Source: Absidia repens (Eukaryota > Mucoromycota > Mucoromycetes > Mucorales > Cunninghamellaceae). Taken from it: a stretch of DNA of 64,000 bases. The stretch is from positions 310,001-374,000 of the forward strand of contig MCGE01000031.1 of the NCBI GenBank assembly GCA_002105175.1. Direction: 5' to 3'. Below are positions 23,617-35,818 of the stretch, piece after piece (positions within the stretch are counted from its first letter, which is position 1; each line of letters opens with the position of its first letter). The position numbers and the translations under genes were made by a program. Under the pieces are notes generated by a model. It was given only the letters and a program-made list of their open reading frames with translations. It was not told where the DNA came from and searched no databases.

Positions 23617-24356
23617 CTTTTGGGTTATGAATCTGGGTTTGAACCACCAACCTCTTTTCAAGGTATAAAAACCTGCCATACATACTTCTTTTCTTTTATT
23701 ATGTATGCCATGACCATCCTCTCAACTAATTATCTATGTGATCACATGTACAATGTAATCATCTTTTTCATTCATTCTGATCAGCGCATATATGATCTCG
23801 GGACTTAATCTTTTGCGCCATAAAGAGCTGCATAGTGGTTAATAACTTGACATTATACGTAATCATTTATATTAATATAACATAAGGTATATATATATAC
23901 CTTATATTTCAAATATTATTACGAAAAGAAGACATTGATGCATCTACTCTAATGTGACAGCAACAAGTCTTCTATAGAAGTCAACCTCAAGAGTAGCTGG
24001 GATTGAAAAATGAGAATAAGACTAGTGGATGAATCCATTTAATTGGCTGGTTTCGTAGCATCACTTGGAAAGCCATTTTCCTTTTGCTTTTTTTTTTCTT
24101 TATTTTTACTTTTTTTTACTTTCTCTTTTTTACTTTCTTCTTTCTTTAATTACTCATCTTTTTTGTTACTTCTCTCCTTTCACATATTTGGCTTGGTTTT
24201 TGTTTTATTCATATTTTTTATTTCAAAAAACACATAAACTTGATTCTATATATACAGTTCATGTATATATCCTCCATCCGTTTTTACACCAATTCTATTT
24301 TTATTACACGCTTTTAAAACAACACTTCCACTCTTTTAGTCACTACTCGTCCTCTC
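23617..24356. other. Intergenic and promoter of the cold-shock-domain gene
   Basis: Contains a 24-base AT-rich palindrome (about 23882-23905, ATAAGGTATATATATATACC.. symmetric) and a long T/C-rich tract (24070-24190) leading to the next start. No gene. Confidence 0.5.
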
Positions 24357-25410
24357 ATGTCAACATCTGAATCACGCAAAACAGGTCATGTCAAGTTCTT
24401 CAACTCGACCAAGGGCTATGGGTTTATCATACCAGACGATCAAATGGGTCAAACTGACGTAGAAGGTAATACAAGTCAATAACAAGCGAAGCACTACTGT
24501 GTGCTAACTCGGATTTTTTTTTTTTTTTTTTTTTTTACCTAGTATTTGTACACCATACTGCTATCCATAATGAAGGCGGCTTCAAAAGCTTGGGCGAAGT
24601 AAGTAGAATAGGAATTGTCGTGAAGAATGATAGACAGACACATTAACCAATGGTTCAACCATTACTATTTTTGGTCTGAAATAATAGAATGAAGAGGTAA
24701 ACAAGGAAAAAAGGATATCACTGGATGGTTGAAACCTGGTTTGGTAACAAATGATGTATCTGGTTGTTGTTGTTGTTTTTTTATACTAGGTCGAATATGA
24801 TTTAGTACAAGGCAATAAAGGTATGCAAGCAGCCAATGTCACTGGAATTGGAGGTGGGCCAGTGAAAGGTGATCCTCGTGCTGGTCAACGTCCCCATTAC
24901 CAAAAGTAAGCCAAAATTTATAAAATAAATAAATAATCATAGTGAGCGCTTCTAATTTTTTATATTCCAAGTAGTAACGGTGGCGGTTATAATGGTGGAC
25001 GCAATCAGTACAATGCAGGTAAAAACATCAGTTCAATGTAAAAAAAAGCAAGAGAATACATTAGGAGAGTATGGCGATATTGTTTGATTGTTTGTTTGAT
25101 TGATTGATTGATTAAAAAAATATATGTAGGTTACCCAATTGATCCCTACTCATCGGGTGGTTATGGTTATCCAGTTGGCGCTAATGGATTTGGTGCTTAT
25201 CCCGGTAATGCTGGTGGTAATGCTGGTGGTGCTGGTGGTAATCAAGTTCCACCTCAAGGCTTCCAATACGGTCAACCTATGCCCATGTATGGTGCTGGTC
25301 AGCAACAATTTGGGTATCAACAACCTCCATATGGCCAACCCCCACAACCACAGCAACATGCTTATGGCTCACCAAGTCTATCTTCTCCTGATCAACACCA
25401 AGGCCATTAA
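24357..25410 (+). CDS. Cold-shock-domain RNA-binding protein with Gly/Gln-rich tail
   Basis: Five exons (24357-24465, 24543-24598, 24790-24905, 24972-25018, 25130-25410) encode 202 residues. Residues 9-75 are a cold-shock domain: GHVKFFNSTKGYGFI carries RNP1 and VFVHHTAI carries RNP2; VEYDLVQGNKGMQAANVTG closes the barrel. Residues 80-202 are Gly, Tyr, Gln and Pro-rich (GYGYPVGANGFGAYPG, QFGYQQPPYGQPPQPQQ), a prion-like disordered tail of the kind found in Y-box proteins. Likely role: binding single-stranded RNA or DNA, with mRNA packaging or translation control. A second intron with a T-rich stretch (about 24512-24537) separates exons 1 and 2. AATAAA is near 25558. Confidence 0.92.
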
Positions 25411-26022
25411 TATATTACCCTTAGTTTTATTACTCATCCCCATCTTTCATCGCTCCCTCTTTTCCCCTCATCTTCTCCTTTTATCGGTGTCTCCCCTTCC
25501 TCTTCTGTTTTACTATTGGTATATATATATATTTAATTATATTTTACACTGTTTGTCAAATAAAAGCCTTTTGAACATGAAATATTCAGGATTTATTTTT
25601 TATTTTTTATGCTTTACATCTAATTATCAAATGCGTTGTGTCACCTTGGAAAATATCTGTGTCTCACTATTTTAGTCTCTCAACAAGCGTTTTTATATTA
25701 CTCTAATAGCCTTGCTGTTGCCGTTATTGTTGCCGCTGGCTTTGCCGAATAAAATAAAGTCATATAATAGAAATATACGATTTTGCTCGTGATAAAGCGA
25801 TGTTTTCCAAAACCATGTCATTTTTTTTATATGAAAAGAGTCATGTATTACACTGAAGCACCGCTGGCCGCACCAAAAATAACTATTCAATGTCCGCTGA
25901 CCGAAACTACCCAGAAACGAACATTTTTATGTTTCTCGTTCCTTTTATTACTTTTTGGACTTCTTTTATCCATCCATCCATCCATCCTTCTTCTTTAGAG
26001 GTCATCCATCCAAAAATCAATC
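25411..26022. other. Intergenic
   Basis: 3' flank of the cold-shock gene, then a pyrimidine-rich leader with a CATC microsatellite (about 25970-25990) in front of the Stm1-type start. No gene. Confidence 0.55.
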
Positions 26023-27185
26023 ATGTCTACCTTCTCCAAGAACGCCTTCTCTCTTCTTTCTGAAGATGGTGAAGTTCGCCCTCAACCCGCCCCTGTCAAG
26101 GAAGACGCTAAGCCTGTCGAACAACCCAAGAATGACAAACGTTCTCCCAAATCTGCTGGTGGTAATGTCCCCTTTCCCTTGTCCCTTTTTTATTACTTCA
26201 AAAACAACAATATCGAACGAACATTACACTAGTCCCTATCATTCGACCTGGAAAAAATGACATTAAACGCGATAGACTCACACTTTTTTTTTTCATTTGT
26301 GATAGCCCAAAAGCGCGGTGGTGACAAGCGTCGTGGCGGTGACCGTAACGGTGAAAAGCGTCAAGGTGGTCGTCCCCAACGTGGTCGTCAATTCGATCGC
26401 CACAGTGCCACTGGTATCGTGTAAGTGATGGATTGAATTGTGGATATTGGTATTTCAAATACTTATTACTGCTTTTTTTATTTTATTTTGGTGTCATAGT
26501 GATTCCGAAAAGAAGGAAAAGCAAGGCTGGGGCCATGCTGAAACTGCCGAAGCTGAAGCGTAAGTGATGATTGATTGGATTATATGAGATGATGTGTTTG
26601 ATTTAATGACCCCTGACTTTTTTTTTAGTGCCGCTGATGCTGTGAACCCCAAGGACCCCGCTGCTGCTGAAGAAGCCGCCGCTCCTGCTGAACCCGAAGA
26701 AGTTGTCAAGACTTTGGACGAATACTTGGCTGAAAAGGCTAACAAGAACTTGAAGGTCACCCTCCCCGAAGCTCGTAAGGCTAACGAAGGTGCTGATGAT
26801 GCCAAGTGGAAGGACACTGTTGCCTTCACCAAGACCGAAGAACCTGAATACTTGCCCGCCAAGGTAAAGAACATCCTCCCCACTAAAAAAAAAGATCGAC
26901 CTCTATAGACGTGGATAACTGATATTTGTGTTTTTGTAATGATAATAATAGGAAAAGGCCGCCAAGAAGGAAAAGGCTGCCAAGGCCAAGAAGGAAGTCG
27001 TCGAAATTGAACAACGTTTCCAAGAAAAGCCTCGCTTCCAACGTGAACAACGCCCTGCTCGCGGTGGTAACGACCGTCGTGGTGGTCGCAACAACAACCG
27101 TCGTGGTGGTCGCCAAAGCAACGGTGTCAATGTCAACCTCCAAGATGACTCTGCTTTCCCCTCCCTCGGTGCTGCTTCCGCTTAA
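26023..27185 (+). CDS. Stm1/SERBP1-family ribosome-associated RNA-binding protein (paralogue 1)
   Basis: Five exons (26023-26161, 26306-26420, 26500-26559, 26629-26863, 26952-27185) give 260 residues. Family features: the N-terminus MSTFSKNAFSLLSEDGE, the HABP4/PAI-RBP1 core (RGRQFDRHSATGIV, KQGWGHAE, TLDEYLAEKA), an acidic Ala/Glu stretch, a Lys/Ala coiled helix, RGG boxes (RGGNDRRGGRNNNRRGGR) and the closing NVNLQDDSAFPSLG. Stm1/SERBP1 proteins clamp mRNA channels of idle ribosomes and protect them in starvation. Codon choice is highly biased, like the ligase gene, implying strong expression. A second family member lies at 53891-55064 on the other strand with the same intron phases. Confidence 0.93.
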
Positions 27186-27508
27186 ATAGCGTTTGTCACT
27201 TGAAAATTGAATGGATTTTTTTATTTACTTGTATTTGAACCCCTTTCTTTCCTCACACACTTCTGCTTTTTTTTTTTATTATTTACTTTGCCCTGTCTCT
27301 CTTCCTTTTTTTTTTATATACATATACATAGTTTACTTTTTTGATTAGAATTTGAAAAAAAATTGGATTTGTCTCAATAATAAAAAAAAAAAACTGTCTT
27401 TTAACATCAATGTTGAATATAAGTGTACAGACTCTGTCTGCTTGTGAACTTTTAATCTAAAAATCCAAGCGATCGGGGTTAGACATTTAGCTTACCAATG
27501 TGGGCGCA

Positions 27509-27549
<41 letters not shown>

Positions 27550-27584
27550 TATACTAAATCTTTCTTTAACTGATAATAAACATC
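27186..27584. other. Intergenic with T38 run
   Basis: 3' flank of the Stm1-type gene. An uninterrupted run of 38 T (27511-27548) lies 36 bases before the ATG of the next gene, in its promoter or 5' leader. Confidence 0.7.
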
Positions 27585-28531
27585 ATGGAATTCAAGGGCA
27601 CCTTATTCACATACAACAAGTCGTTACGATTAACTGCCTTTGAATCAGGTGCGACTAACAGCAACAAAGCTCTGATCTTCCTCGAAGGGTTGACTGATGG
27701 CTATAACGGTGTCCCTTATCTTAGTGCATTGAATGACGCGGTGACGAAACTGGACTATTCTTTGATCCAAATGCAGACAACATCCTTCTACAACGGATAT
27801 GGTGCCTCTTCACTCGCCAACGATGCCAAGGAACTCGACTACTTGATTGGCTATTTGAGACAACATCGAAACAAGACACATATCGTGGTGATGGGTCATT
27901 CCACAGGTTGTCAGGATTGTTACTGGCACAACAAATACGGTCGACATCGTCAACACGTCGCGGGGTATATTTTACAAGCTCCTGTTTCTGACCGTCAGTA
28001 TTATGCTGCCGAATGTCCTGAATATGCTGATCATCTCCAACTAGCTTCTACCATGCGTGAACAAGGTCGAGGGGCGGAATGGATGCCGCGTTCCGTTAGT
28101 GATGTACCTGTCACTGCCGACCGCTTTTATTCTCTGGTCGCTCGAGGGTAAGAAACGATGAGTGGGTGTATGGGTGCTTAGTGTATCAGTATTCATTAGT
28201 TTCTTTCTCTCATTATATATATATACACATGGACAACAAATACTACAGGGGCGACGACGACGTATTCTCGACGGATTTGACTGATGAAGAATTGAATTTG
28301 ATATACAAGGATGTCAATCAACCTATGATGGCGGTGAATGGTCAAGAGGATGAATACTATAGGTCTTCGGTGGACAGAATGGTGTTTTTGGAACGTCTGC
28401 AAAAAGTCTGCCCTGCTATTAGAAACATCCATGTTGTAGCGGGTGCTGATCACAAAGTCAACAATCCTCAGGCTCAAATCGCCTTGGTAGAATTAGTCTC
28501 ATCTTTTTTAGAATCTGTCAAGGATTTTTAG
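27585..28531 (+). CDS. SidJ-like alpha/beta hydrolase (DUF1749)
   Basis: Two exons (27585-28147, 28249-28531) encode 281 residues, matching the DUF1749/UPF0613 family length. The alpha/beta-hydrolase fold shows FLEGLTDGYNGVPYL (oxyanion strand), the nucleophile elbow VVMGHSTGCQD (Ser 106), MAVNGQEDEYY (acid region) and VVAGADHKVNNPQ (catalytic His). The family includes Aspergillus SidJ, an esterase that breaks down siderophores, but most members are uncharacterised. The substrate is therefore unknown. No signal peptide is seen, so it is probably cytosolic. Confidence 0.85.
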
Positions 28532-29684
28532 TTTAGTTTAGTTTAGTATTCTCCTTCAATTTATATTGTTTTTTATTTTATTTTTTATTTTTCTATCAAT
28601 AAAATAGTATTATTTATTTTGACCATGTATGTCGTCTATTGTATGCAGATCTTCCTTTGTTATTGTAGCCCATTATATAATGTGCAAACTTATACTACGA
28701 GCCGAAAAGAAGTTTATACATGTTTTCTTATGAATCAGAACAGTGTACCTACTTCCAATTACCAATAGCCCTTCAATCCATTCAGATTTTCTACATATCC
28801 AATTTTCCCCATCAAAAAAATAAAAACATCAATCAGCCAAGAATCCTAACAACAAGTGATTTGACACGTAAATTAGATAAATGCGGAAGGAACAGACACG
28901 CAAAAAAGATGCATTTATGTGGTTCATTGAAAGGGGAGGAAGGGTGATAAAATACCCATTTTGCACCTTTATTTATGATTTACAATGAATCAGTGATCAG
29001 GTTTTCCTCTCAGATTACTATATTATGCACATCATTGTAGATTTTACAAAAAAAAAAAAAAAAAAGAGACCATATTAGTCACAAAACCAATAATACATGA
29101 CACCCAGATGATCATCACCCATTCTATTTGTAAACTAAAAATCCCCAAATTTGTCCTGTATGTATACAATAATATAGCAATATCTCAATATTGTTCATCG
29201 TACTATCAAAAAAGATGGATTCCTTTTAAAAAATAGAATACTTTATTGATGATATTTGAATGAGGGTTAATAAAGATACAATAAATCAGATGCAATAAAT
29301 ATAAACAAAGGAAGGGGGATAATATTCTAGTTGGTAAAAGGGGTATGGGGCACCTATCGGAATACCAAACTGCTCGATCAAACAATAACAAGCACCAATC
29401 CAGTAGTAAACGCCATTCCAATTTTGCAAACCACAAAAGATCCCTCATATCCCAGTGCGTAATTGATATCCTTTTGATGATAAATAGTAAAAGTAATAGA
29501 TGTAAGTCAGGTACACATTCTATATACTTAACAAGCCCCCTTTCCTTACTTTACCTATTTGTCACTGACATGAACAGCTCTACTTTGCTGAAGATTCCAC
29601 ACTAATTCCACAGTGTAGATCTATCCCTCTCACCAATAAGGCACATATATAGTAGTTCGTTATTCGGGTGTATGCTGACGCTGA

Positions 29685-29837
29685 TTACGGAGCTTCTGTT
29701 GCTTGTCCAGTTTCTTGCGTATGTCGAAAACGACTGGGGGCGCTGAAACCGCGCGTCATTGATAATTGATTTGCTGCATCACTGGAACCCGTTGGTGAAG
29801 AATATATACTAGTTGAAGTGTTGCTGTTGCATTCCAT
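29685..29837 (-). CDS. Possible 50-residue small ORF
   Basis: A minus-strand ATG-to-stop frame with protein-like composition (SIYSSPTGSSDAANQLS, MTRGFSAPSRFRHTQ). It is too short to judge and has no recognised family or clear splice partners. It could be the last exon of an unseen gene, a relic, or chance. Confidence 0.2.
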   Translation of the reverse strand: MECNSNTSTSIYSSPTGSSDAANQLSMTRGFSAPSRFRHTQETGQATEAP

Positions 29838-30344
29838 AAAGCAATTTGTTGTATTTGTTGTTTATTGTTTGTTTGTAGAAATGGAAAAAGAGAAAAAAAA
29901 ATTAAAGAGGCACCAACTCCCTAAAAATCATCGCCTTTTTTGCACAAGCTAATCATTTGAATGGCCGATTACTATGATTGCGCCAGATCACTTTGGTTGC
30001 CACGTTGATACAGCCAAAAAAGAAAAAGAAAAAAAACGACCAAATGTTAGTCAAAAATAGTAGTAAAGTTTTGTTCCCGAATTGGACTTGGGAAATGTGC
30101 CTTAACACCGTCACCAACATACAGTTATTCATTTCTGTTTTCGCCCAAAATGTACATCAAGTTTTCCATGTGGTGAATCAATGAAAGCGCCATTCAATCC
30201 CCGACCCAAGACATCAATCAAGATTCGTACATTGAGCAATCTTTAAAATCATCATCGTCGTCATTCTATGCCAAAGTGAACAATCTCTATTAATTAACTT
30301 GGCATTTACACGTTTAAAAAATGAGATAAAAAAAAATACCGATT

Positions 30345-30620
30345 ATGGTCAAAATAAACAGAAATAGAAAATCAGTTAAATGGACAATCACAATCATAAT
30401 CGTTCCTTTTGGCCTTATCATACCTACAGCACTCGTTTATTTATATTTCCTTTTATCGGTAAAATATATAATAAAGCCATCAAGTCATGATTCAGTAGAA
30501 ACTAAGACTAAAAAAAACATCCTATCATCCGACATTACACACATAATATGCAGGAAGAAATACGATGATCCATCCCTAAAGAAAATCGCCATCAACTTTA
30601 TATTGTCGAAAATAAAATAA
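30345..30620 (+). CDS. Possible 91-residue single-pass membrane ORF
   Basis: ATG-to-stop frame with a basic start (MVKINRNRKSVKW), one long hydrophobic segment (TITIIIVPFGLIIPTALVYL) and a Lys-rich tail. The AT-rich base composition makes chance hydrophobic ORFs common here, so support is weak. Confidence 0.15.
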   Translation: MVKINRNRKSVKWTITIIIVPFGLIIPTALVYLYFLLSVKYIIKPSSHDSVETKTKKNILSSDITHIICRKKYDDPSLKKIAINFILSKIK

Positions 30621-31214
30621 TAAAAAGCATCATATTTGTAGAATAGAATAAGCATGTGGGGTCAAGTGTGCAGAATGATTTATGATGATCACCATGTATG
30701 TTATGACGATAGCCATTTCTATTGCATGTCCATCGGTTGTTGCTGAGCTGATAAAGTACTCAATTTTCTACTAGATATCAACATTTTTCATGTATCATAC
30801 ATGCTTTTGATAAATCGTCCGTTAATAGTAAGCCTCTTGATTATTATATTGTGCTACCGACGCTCTTTTTAGTAGTGAAATTTGAGCAAGTAGGAAATCT
30901 TGCATTGTAGCTCACTTTTCATAAACAAATAAACAAAAAAACCAAAAAAAAATCGACATACATGCTGTGTCCTTGATGGTTTCGCAAATCTAAAAAAAAA
31001 GTTCAGTATATACAGGGAATCTACTGCAAAAAAAAAAAAGAGAATTTAAACGCCGCGCCACCTGAATAGATAAAAGCATAAATTTTGCATTACCTTTTTA
31101 TTATTTGCTTTTTCTTTCCCAATTTCTCTTTTTTTTTTTCTATTTCCCTTTTTTTTTTGACTTTCTTCTTTCTTCAAGGTTATTGCTACTGGAAATAATC
31201 ACTTTATAAAAAGA

Positions 31215-32451
31215 ATGTCAAAGCCTCCTCTGATTGATGCAAATGCAAATCATAACACTATTGATATTACCTCTATTGCTGACGGAAAATTATCAATCGA
31301 ACAACAGGTCGAGCTTCATGGTAACGCCAAAAAAAAAAAAAGCAAACTAATTATGTTTTAACACATTTATGATTTACTTCTAGTGCATGATCTATTTGAC
31401 GTCAAGGACAACAAAGCGATCTCGCTCGATGAAGTACTTGAAGGACTACGTTATGTAATGGACTATCGAATCAAAGGCGGATACCATCCTCGCCTTGACG
31501 CAGCATTGATGAATCGACTTTGTGAAGCACTTTTGTTGAATACAGGACATACTGAAGGCCATTTACTGCGAAAACGAACTACACCAGCCGCTGATACTGC
31601 CTTTTTCCTATTTGGGGATTTCCTTGAAGAAGGTAAGTTTTTCACTGAAAAAGCTGACTTCATATTTGCCACCCGCTCATTTCTCTCTCTTCCCCACCCC
31701 CCCCTTGGTTATTTTATCAATTTAGTGGATGAATTTCGTGCAGCCGTCGGCAAGAGGGATATTTTTGATCTTCGTCAACAACTTAAGATTCATCATCGAT
31801 GCCAACCTTCCAGTACAGACGAACAAAAGCGGGGTGCGATTGCTATGATTCAACTCATGTCTCAATTTGTGCAGCTCAGCGACTGGCGCGACCTTATCAA
31901 GGAAAATGAGCAAGGTGATATGGACACTCTTTTGAAATCCTCGTTGGCAGCTGAAATCACCAAACAGAAGAACTCAAAAATGCCCCCTTCTCCCATGCTG
32001 GCATCCACTCCAAACCTGCTTTTACCTCCTCCTCCTCGTCTTTATTTTGATAGATCGGTGGAAAAGATGCTTGGTATGTTTGCTCACACAGACCCACAAA
32101 AAGGTTTACCTTCTCATCTGGTCCCCTCTCTTCGTGAACATTATGGTGGGCTCAACAAATTGCCAGATCCTCCAAAACCGAGCGCATTGAAAATGGTGTG
32201 GACTCAATTGACCGATTTTATAGTATTGATTCTATTGGCGGCAGCAGTGGTGCAAGCGGGACAACAAGAGTTCAACAGTATGGCCGTGCTCTTAGTAGTT
32301 GTCGTTCTCAATACTATCATCGGGTTTAGCCAAGAATGGAAAGCTAGTAAAACGCTGAATGCTTTGATGAACCTCTCTGTACCAATGGTAATGATTATGA
32401 TGGAACGATCATGGGGTATATTTATTTATCGATGGTCGCAATTTTCATTAA

Positions 32452-32497
<46 letters not shown>

Positions 32498-34701
32498 AAA
32501 TCATGATTCTAGGCTCAGGTGATTCGTGACGGTGAACAACAAATGCTGGATTCGGAAGAACTAGTTCCCGGAGACTTAGTGGTTCTTGAAGAAGGAGACG
32601 CAGTTCCTGCTGATCTGCGTTTGATCGATGTGGCTCAATTAGAACTCGTGGAAGGGATTTTGACGGGTGAAAGTGTGCCAGTTCAAAAATCAGCTGATGC
32701 CATCAAAGCGAAGGTAAACCGAATAAATACATGGTCGTATCAAGATCATTTATTTATTGTTTATGTTTCATTGTTTCAATAGTCAAGGCGTATACCATTG
32801 GGGGATTGCAAAGGAAATGCTTTCATGTCTACTACTGTGGCACGTGGTCGCGCCAAGGCCATTGTTGTACGAACTGGAACACAAACAGAGGTAAGATGGA
32901 ATGAATGGATCCGTTGCACAATGCTACAGATGTAATGAAAATGGTGGATCACTAATTCCTTTTTTTTTTTTTAAAAAACTATTAAAGATTGGGAAAATCA
33001 GCTCTGCCATACATGCTGGAGCAAAGACAAAAACTAAAACTCCTGTACAACGCAAATTGAACAAACTTGGAAAATATCTGGTTTTGATTGCAATTCTGCT
33101 GTGCGCTTTGGTGGTGGTCATTGGTGTGGCGTGGAAAAAAGATATCCGAACAATGTTGAACGTGGGTCTGAGGTAGGACAATGATCTGAAAAAGGGATGC
33201 ACAAGATATGTTGGTTTTACTGATCTAATGAAACACTTCCTTTATTTTTTATTTCTATTACCTTATTTTCTGATTCGTTGGTTGGACAATTAGTTTGGCG
33301 GTGTCAGTTATTCCAGAAGGTCTTGTGGCCGTTACTACAGTAACAATGGCTCTAGGTGTAAGAAGAATGGCAACGAAGTAAGTGAAGAGAAATCTTGCAT
33401 TAGTTCCATCATATTTACATGTAATTTTCTGAATTATGGTAATAGCAACTGCGTAGTCAGAACTTTACCCGCTGTAGAATCACTTGGTAGCGTCACAGTT
33501 ATTTGCTCAGACAAGGTAAATAAAATAAACAGGGGAAAAGGGGGTAAATTTGCATATGCATCGTGTTGATGCTTTATGCAAGATTTGAAGGATATACTCA
33601 CACTCTTTGCTATTTATAGACTGGTACATTGACCGAAGGAAAAATGGGTGTGGCTGAACTTTGGACAGGGGATGATGCATTGTATAGATTTACAGAATCC
33701 ACATCGTTGAACCCAAACCAAGGTGAAATTATTCAAGAACCTGCAGAATTACGTCGACGAATGATTCACCTTCATAGAGCAACGAACACTAAACCTCAAT
33801 CCTCACTTATATTACCTTCGGCAACATCTCAGGGTCTATCATCACAGCCACAAAGAGAAAATCAACAACAACCCGTCGATTATGCTTCTATGCGCTCTCA
33901 TCCAATGGATTCTCAATCACCACAACTCTACCCTCCTCATTTACGTTACGCTTTGATGGTGGCTGGGCTCTGCAACAATTCATCGGTGATGATGGATGAA
34001 GAAACAAAAGAATGGCTCCCTGTAGGGGATCCTACCGAAATTGCGTTGACTGTTGCTTCACAAAAAGGAAAACTGGGACGATCTATATGGCAGCAACAGG
34101 AAGGATTCACCAAAGTGCATGAACGAGCTTTCGACAGCGAACGAAAACTAATGAGCTCTGTCTATCAACAGCAAAAAAGCACTGATGACAACCAGACAAA
34201 GACATCTCATTATTGGGTATTATGTAAAGGTGCTCCTGAAGAACTTTTGGCCAAATGCTCAACATATTTGACACCATCATCAAACTCTACGACAACAACA
34301 ACAACAACATCATCGTCATCACCACCTTCACTTGTTCACAATGATTCCAATTTTGCACCAATCACAGACCAATTTGTGGAAGAAGTATTGAATCAGAGCT
34401 CTACAATGGCATCTCAAGGGCTACGTGTACTTGGATTGGCTTTCAAAAAAGTGGACTTAGATCTGACGACCTTTGAAGACAAGGAAGAGAGCATCAAAAA
34501 TGAACCGCATTTAGCCGAGAGTGAATTCGGATTTGTTGCGTTAGCTGGCTTGATGGATCCTCCAAAACAAGGTGTGAAGGATGCCGTGACTACTTGCCAG
34601 GAAGCTGGAATCCGGGTAATGATGATCACTGGGGACCATGTGGATACTGCTACTGCTATTGCCGAAAAACTGGGTATATTTCAAAAGGATGTCCCTGGAT
34701 T

Positions 34702-34749
<48 letters not shown>

Positions 34750-35818
34750 CGCCATCACATATATTTAACTAGCAGATTTTTTTTTTCTCTTCCTTTTTTT
34801 ATAGAACCGTGCTATTCTTGGTCGTGAACTTGATTTACTATCTGAAGATGCATTGATTGAATTGGATCCATTCCCTAATGTATTTGCTCGTGTGAGCCCA
34901 GACAACAAATTGACCATTGTGAAGGCACTACAAAAGCGCGGTGAAGTGGTCGCAATGACTGGTGATGGCGTGAATGGTAAGGATACAAACTACACACATA
35001 CAAATGGTGCTTTTATTTACTAATGTTTTATTCTAGATGCACCTGCCATCAAAAGTGCTGATATTGGGATTGCTATGGGATTGGCTGGAACTGAAATTAC
35101 CAAGCAAGCAGCGGATCTGGTTTTACTCGATGACAACTTCTCAACGATCGTGGCAGCTGTGCATGAAGGACGCCATGTGTTTGACAACATTCTGAAATTC
35201 ATTGTCTATCTTCTCAGTTGCAATGGTGCTGAAATTTTCCTTATGCTAATCTGTGCCATGGCTGACTTGGAAACACCATTGACGGTGATGATGATTTTGT
35301 GGGCCAATATTATCTCTGACATTCCACCTTCCATGGCGATTGGTGTGGAACCCAAGGAATCCGATTTAATGAAAAGAGCTCCTCGACCTCCAACGCGTGG
35401 TGTGCTGACTCGGGTGAGCTGGTTGGTGATTTTTTGCCAGTCCATGACCATTGCTAGTTTGACGGTGGCTGCTTACTGTGTCTCACTCTTTTATTTACAA
35501 CACTCCCTTGAGGATGCTCGGTCTTTGGCCTTTACATGTATTACTATGATGCAACTCTCCAACTCATTTACGGCACGGTCTGTTCAAGCTTCCATGTTCA
35601 CGATGGGTGTCATTGGTAATCGATGGCTTTTGGTGGCATTCTTCGTTTCCTTGGGATGTATGTTGCTGGGAATTTACTGCCCTGGTATTTCTACTTGGTT
35701 GGAATTGACTGCAGTCGATGGACCTAGCTGGGTAATGGTGATCATCTGTTGCTCGATCATGCTCTCTCTGGTGGAATTTGAAAAAATGTTGATTCGCAAA
35801 TTACATGGTACCGTCTAG
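31215..35818 (+). CDS. P-type cation-transporting ATPase (P2 type) with N-terminal extension
   Basis: Eleven exons (31215-31320, 31384-31632, 31726-32387, 32513-32713, 32783-32890, 32988-33172, 33294-33377, 33446-33515, 33620-34702, 34805-34976, 35037-35818) give 1233 residues. Pump motifs: GILTGES (actuator), AVSVIPEGL (helix M4), CSDKTGTLTEG (phosphorylated Asp 554), CKGAPEE (nucleotide site), MTGDGVNDAPAIK (hinge). Membrane ligands resemble calcium pumps: Glu in PEGL, N1036 and E1039 in helix M5 (SCNGAE), N1064 and D1068 in M6 ([10 protein letters not shown]). Ca2+ or Mn2+ is therefore plausible, but an alkali-cation pump of the fungal ENA/ACU groups cannot be excluded. Before the cation-ATPase N domain (about 245) lies an added region with an EF-hand-like loop (D41 to E52). 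The nucleotide domain has a Ser/Gln-rich insert and a Thr/Ser run. Confidence 0.9.
32455..32493 (+). repeat. T39 homopolymer in intron 3 of the P-type ATPase
   Basis: Thirty-nine T in a row in the third intron, about 20 bases before the acceptor. Confidence 0.85.
34705..34746 (+). repeat. A42 homopolymer starting at a 5' splice site
   Basis: The donor of intron 9 reads GT directly followed by 42 A, so the run begins at intron position 3. Confidence 0.85.

Larger units (their letters stand above)
28532..31214. other. Long intergenic region with two weak small ORFs
   Basis: About 2.7 kb, AT-rich. It contains a poly-A run (29048-29065) and two possible small reading frames noted separately (29685-29837 minus, 30345-30620 plus). 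The last 130 bases are T/C-rich and form the leader of the P-type ATPase. Nothing else is supported. Confidence 0.5.

Noticed and set aside
23620..23665. Possible tRNA T-arm (GGTTCAAACCC on the minus strand)
   Set aside because: The flanking bases do not form a 5-bp stem, and no acceptor, D or anticodon arms were found.
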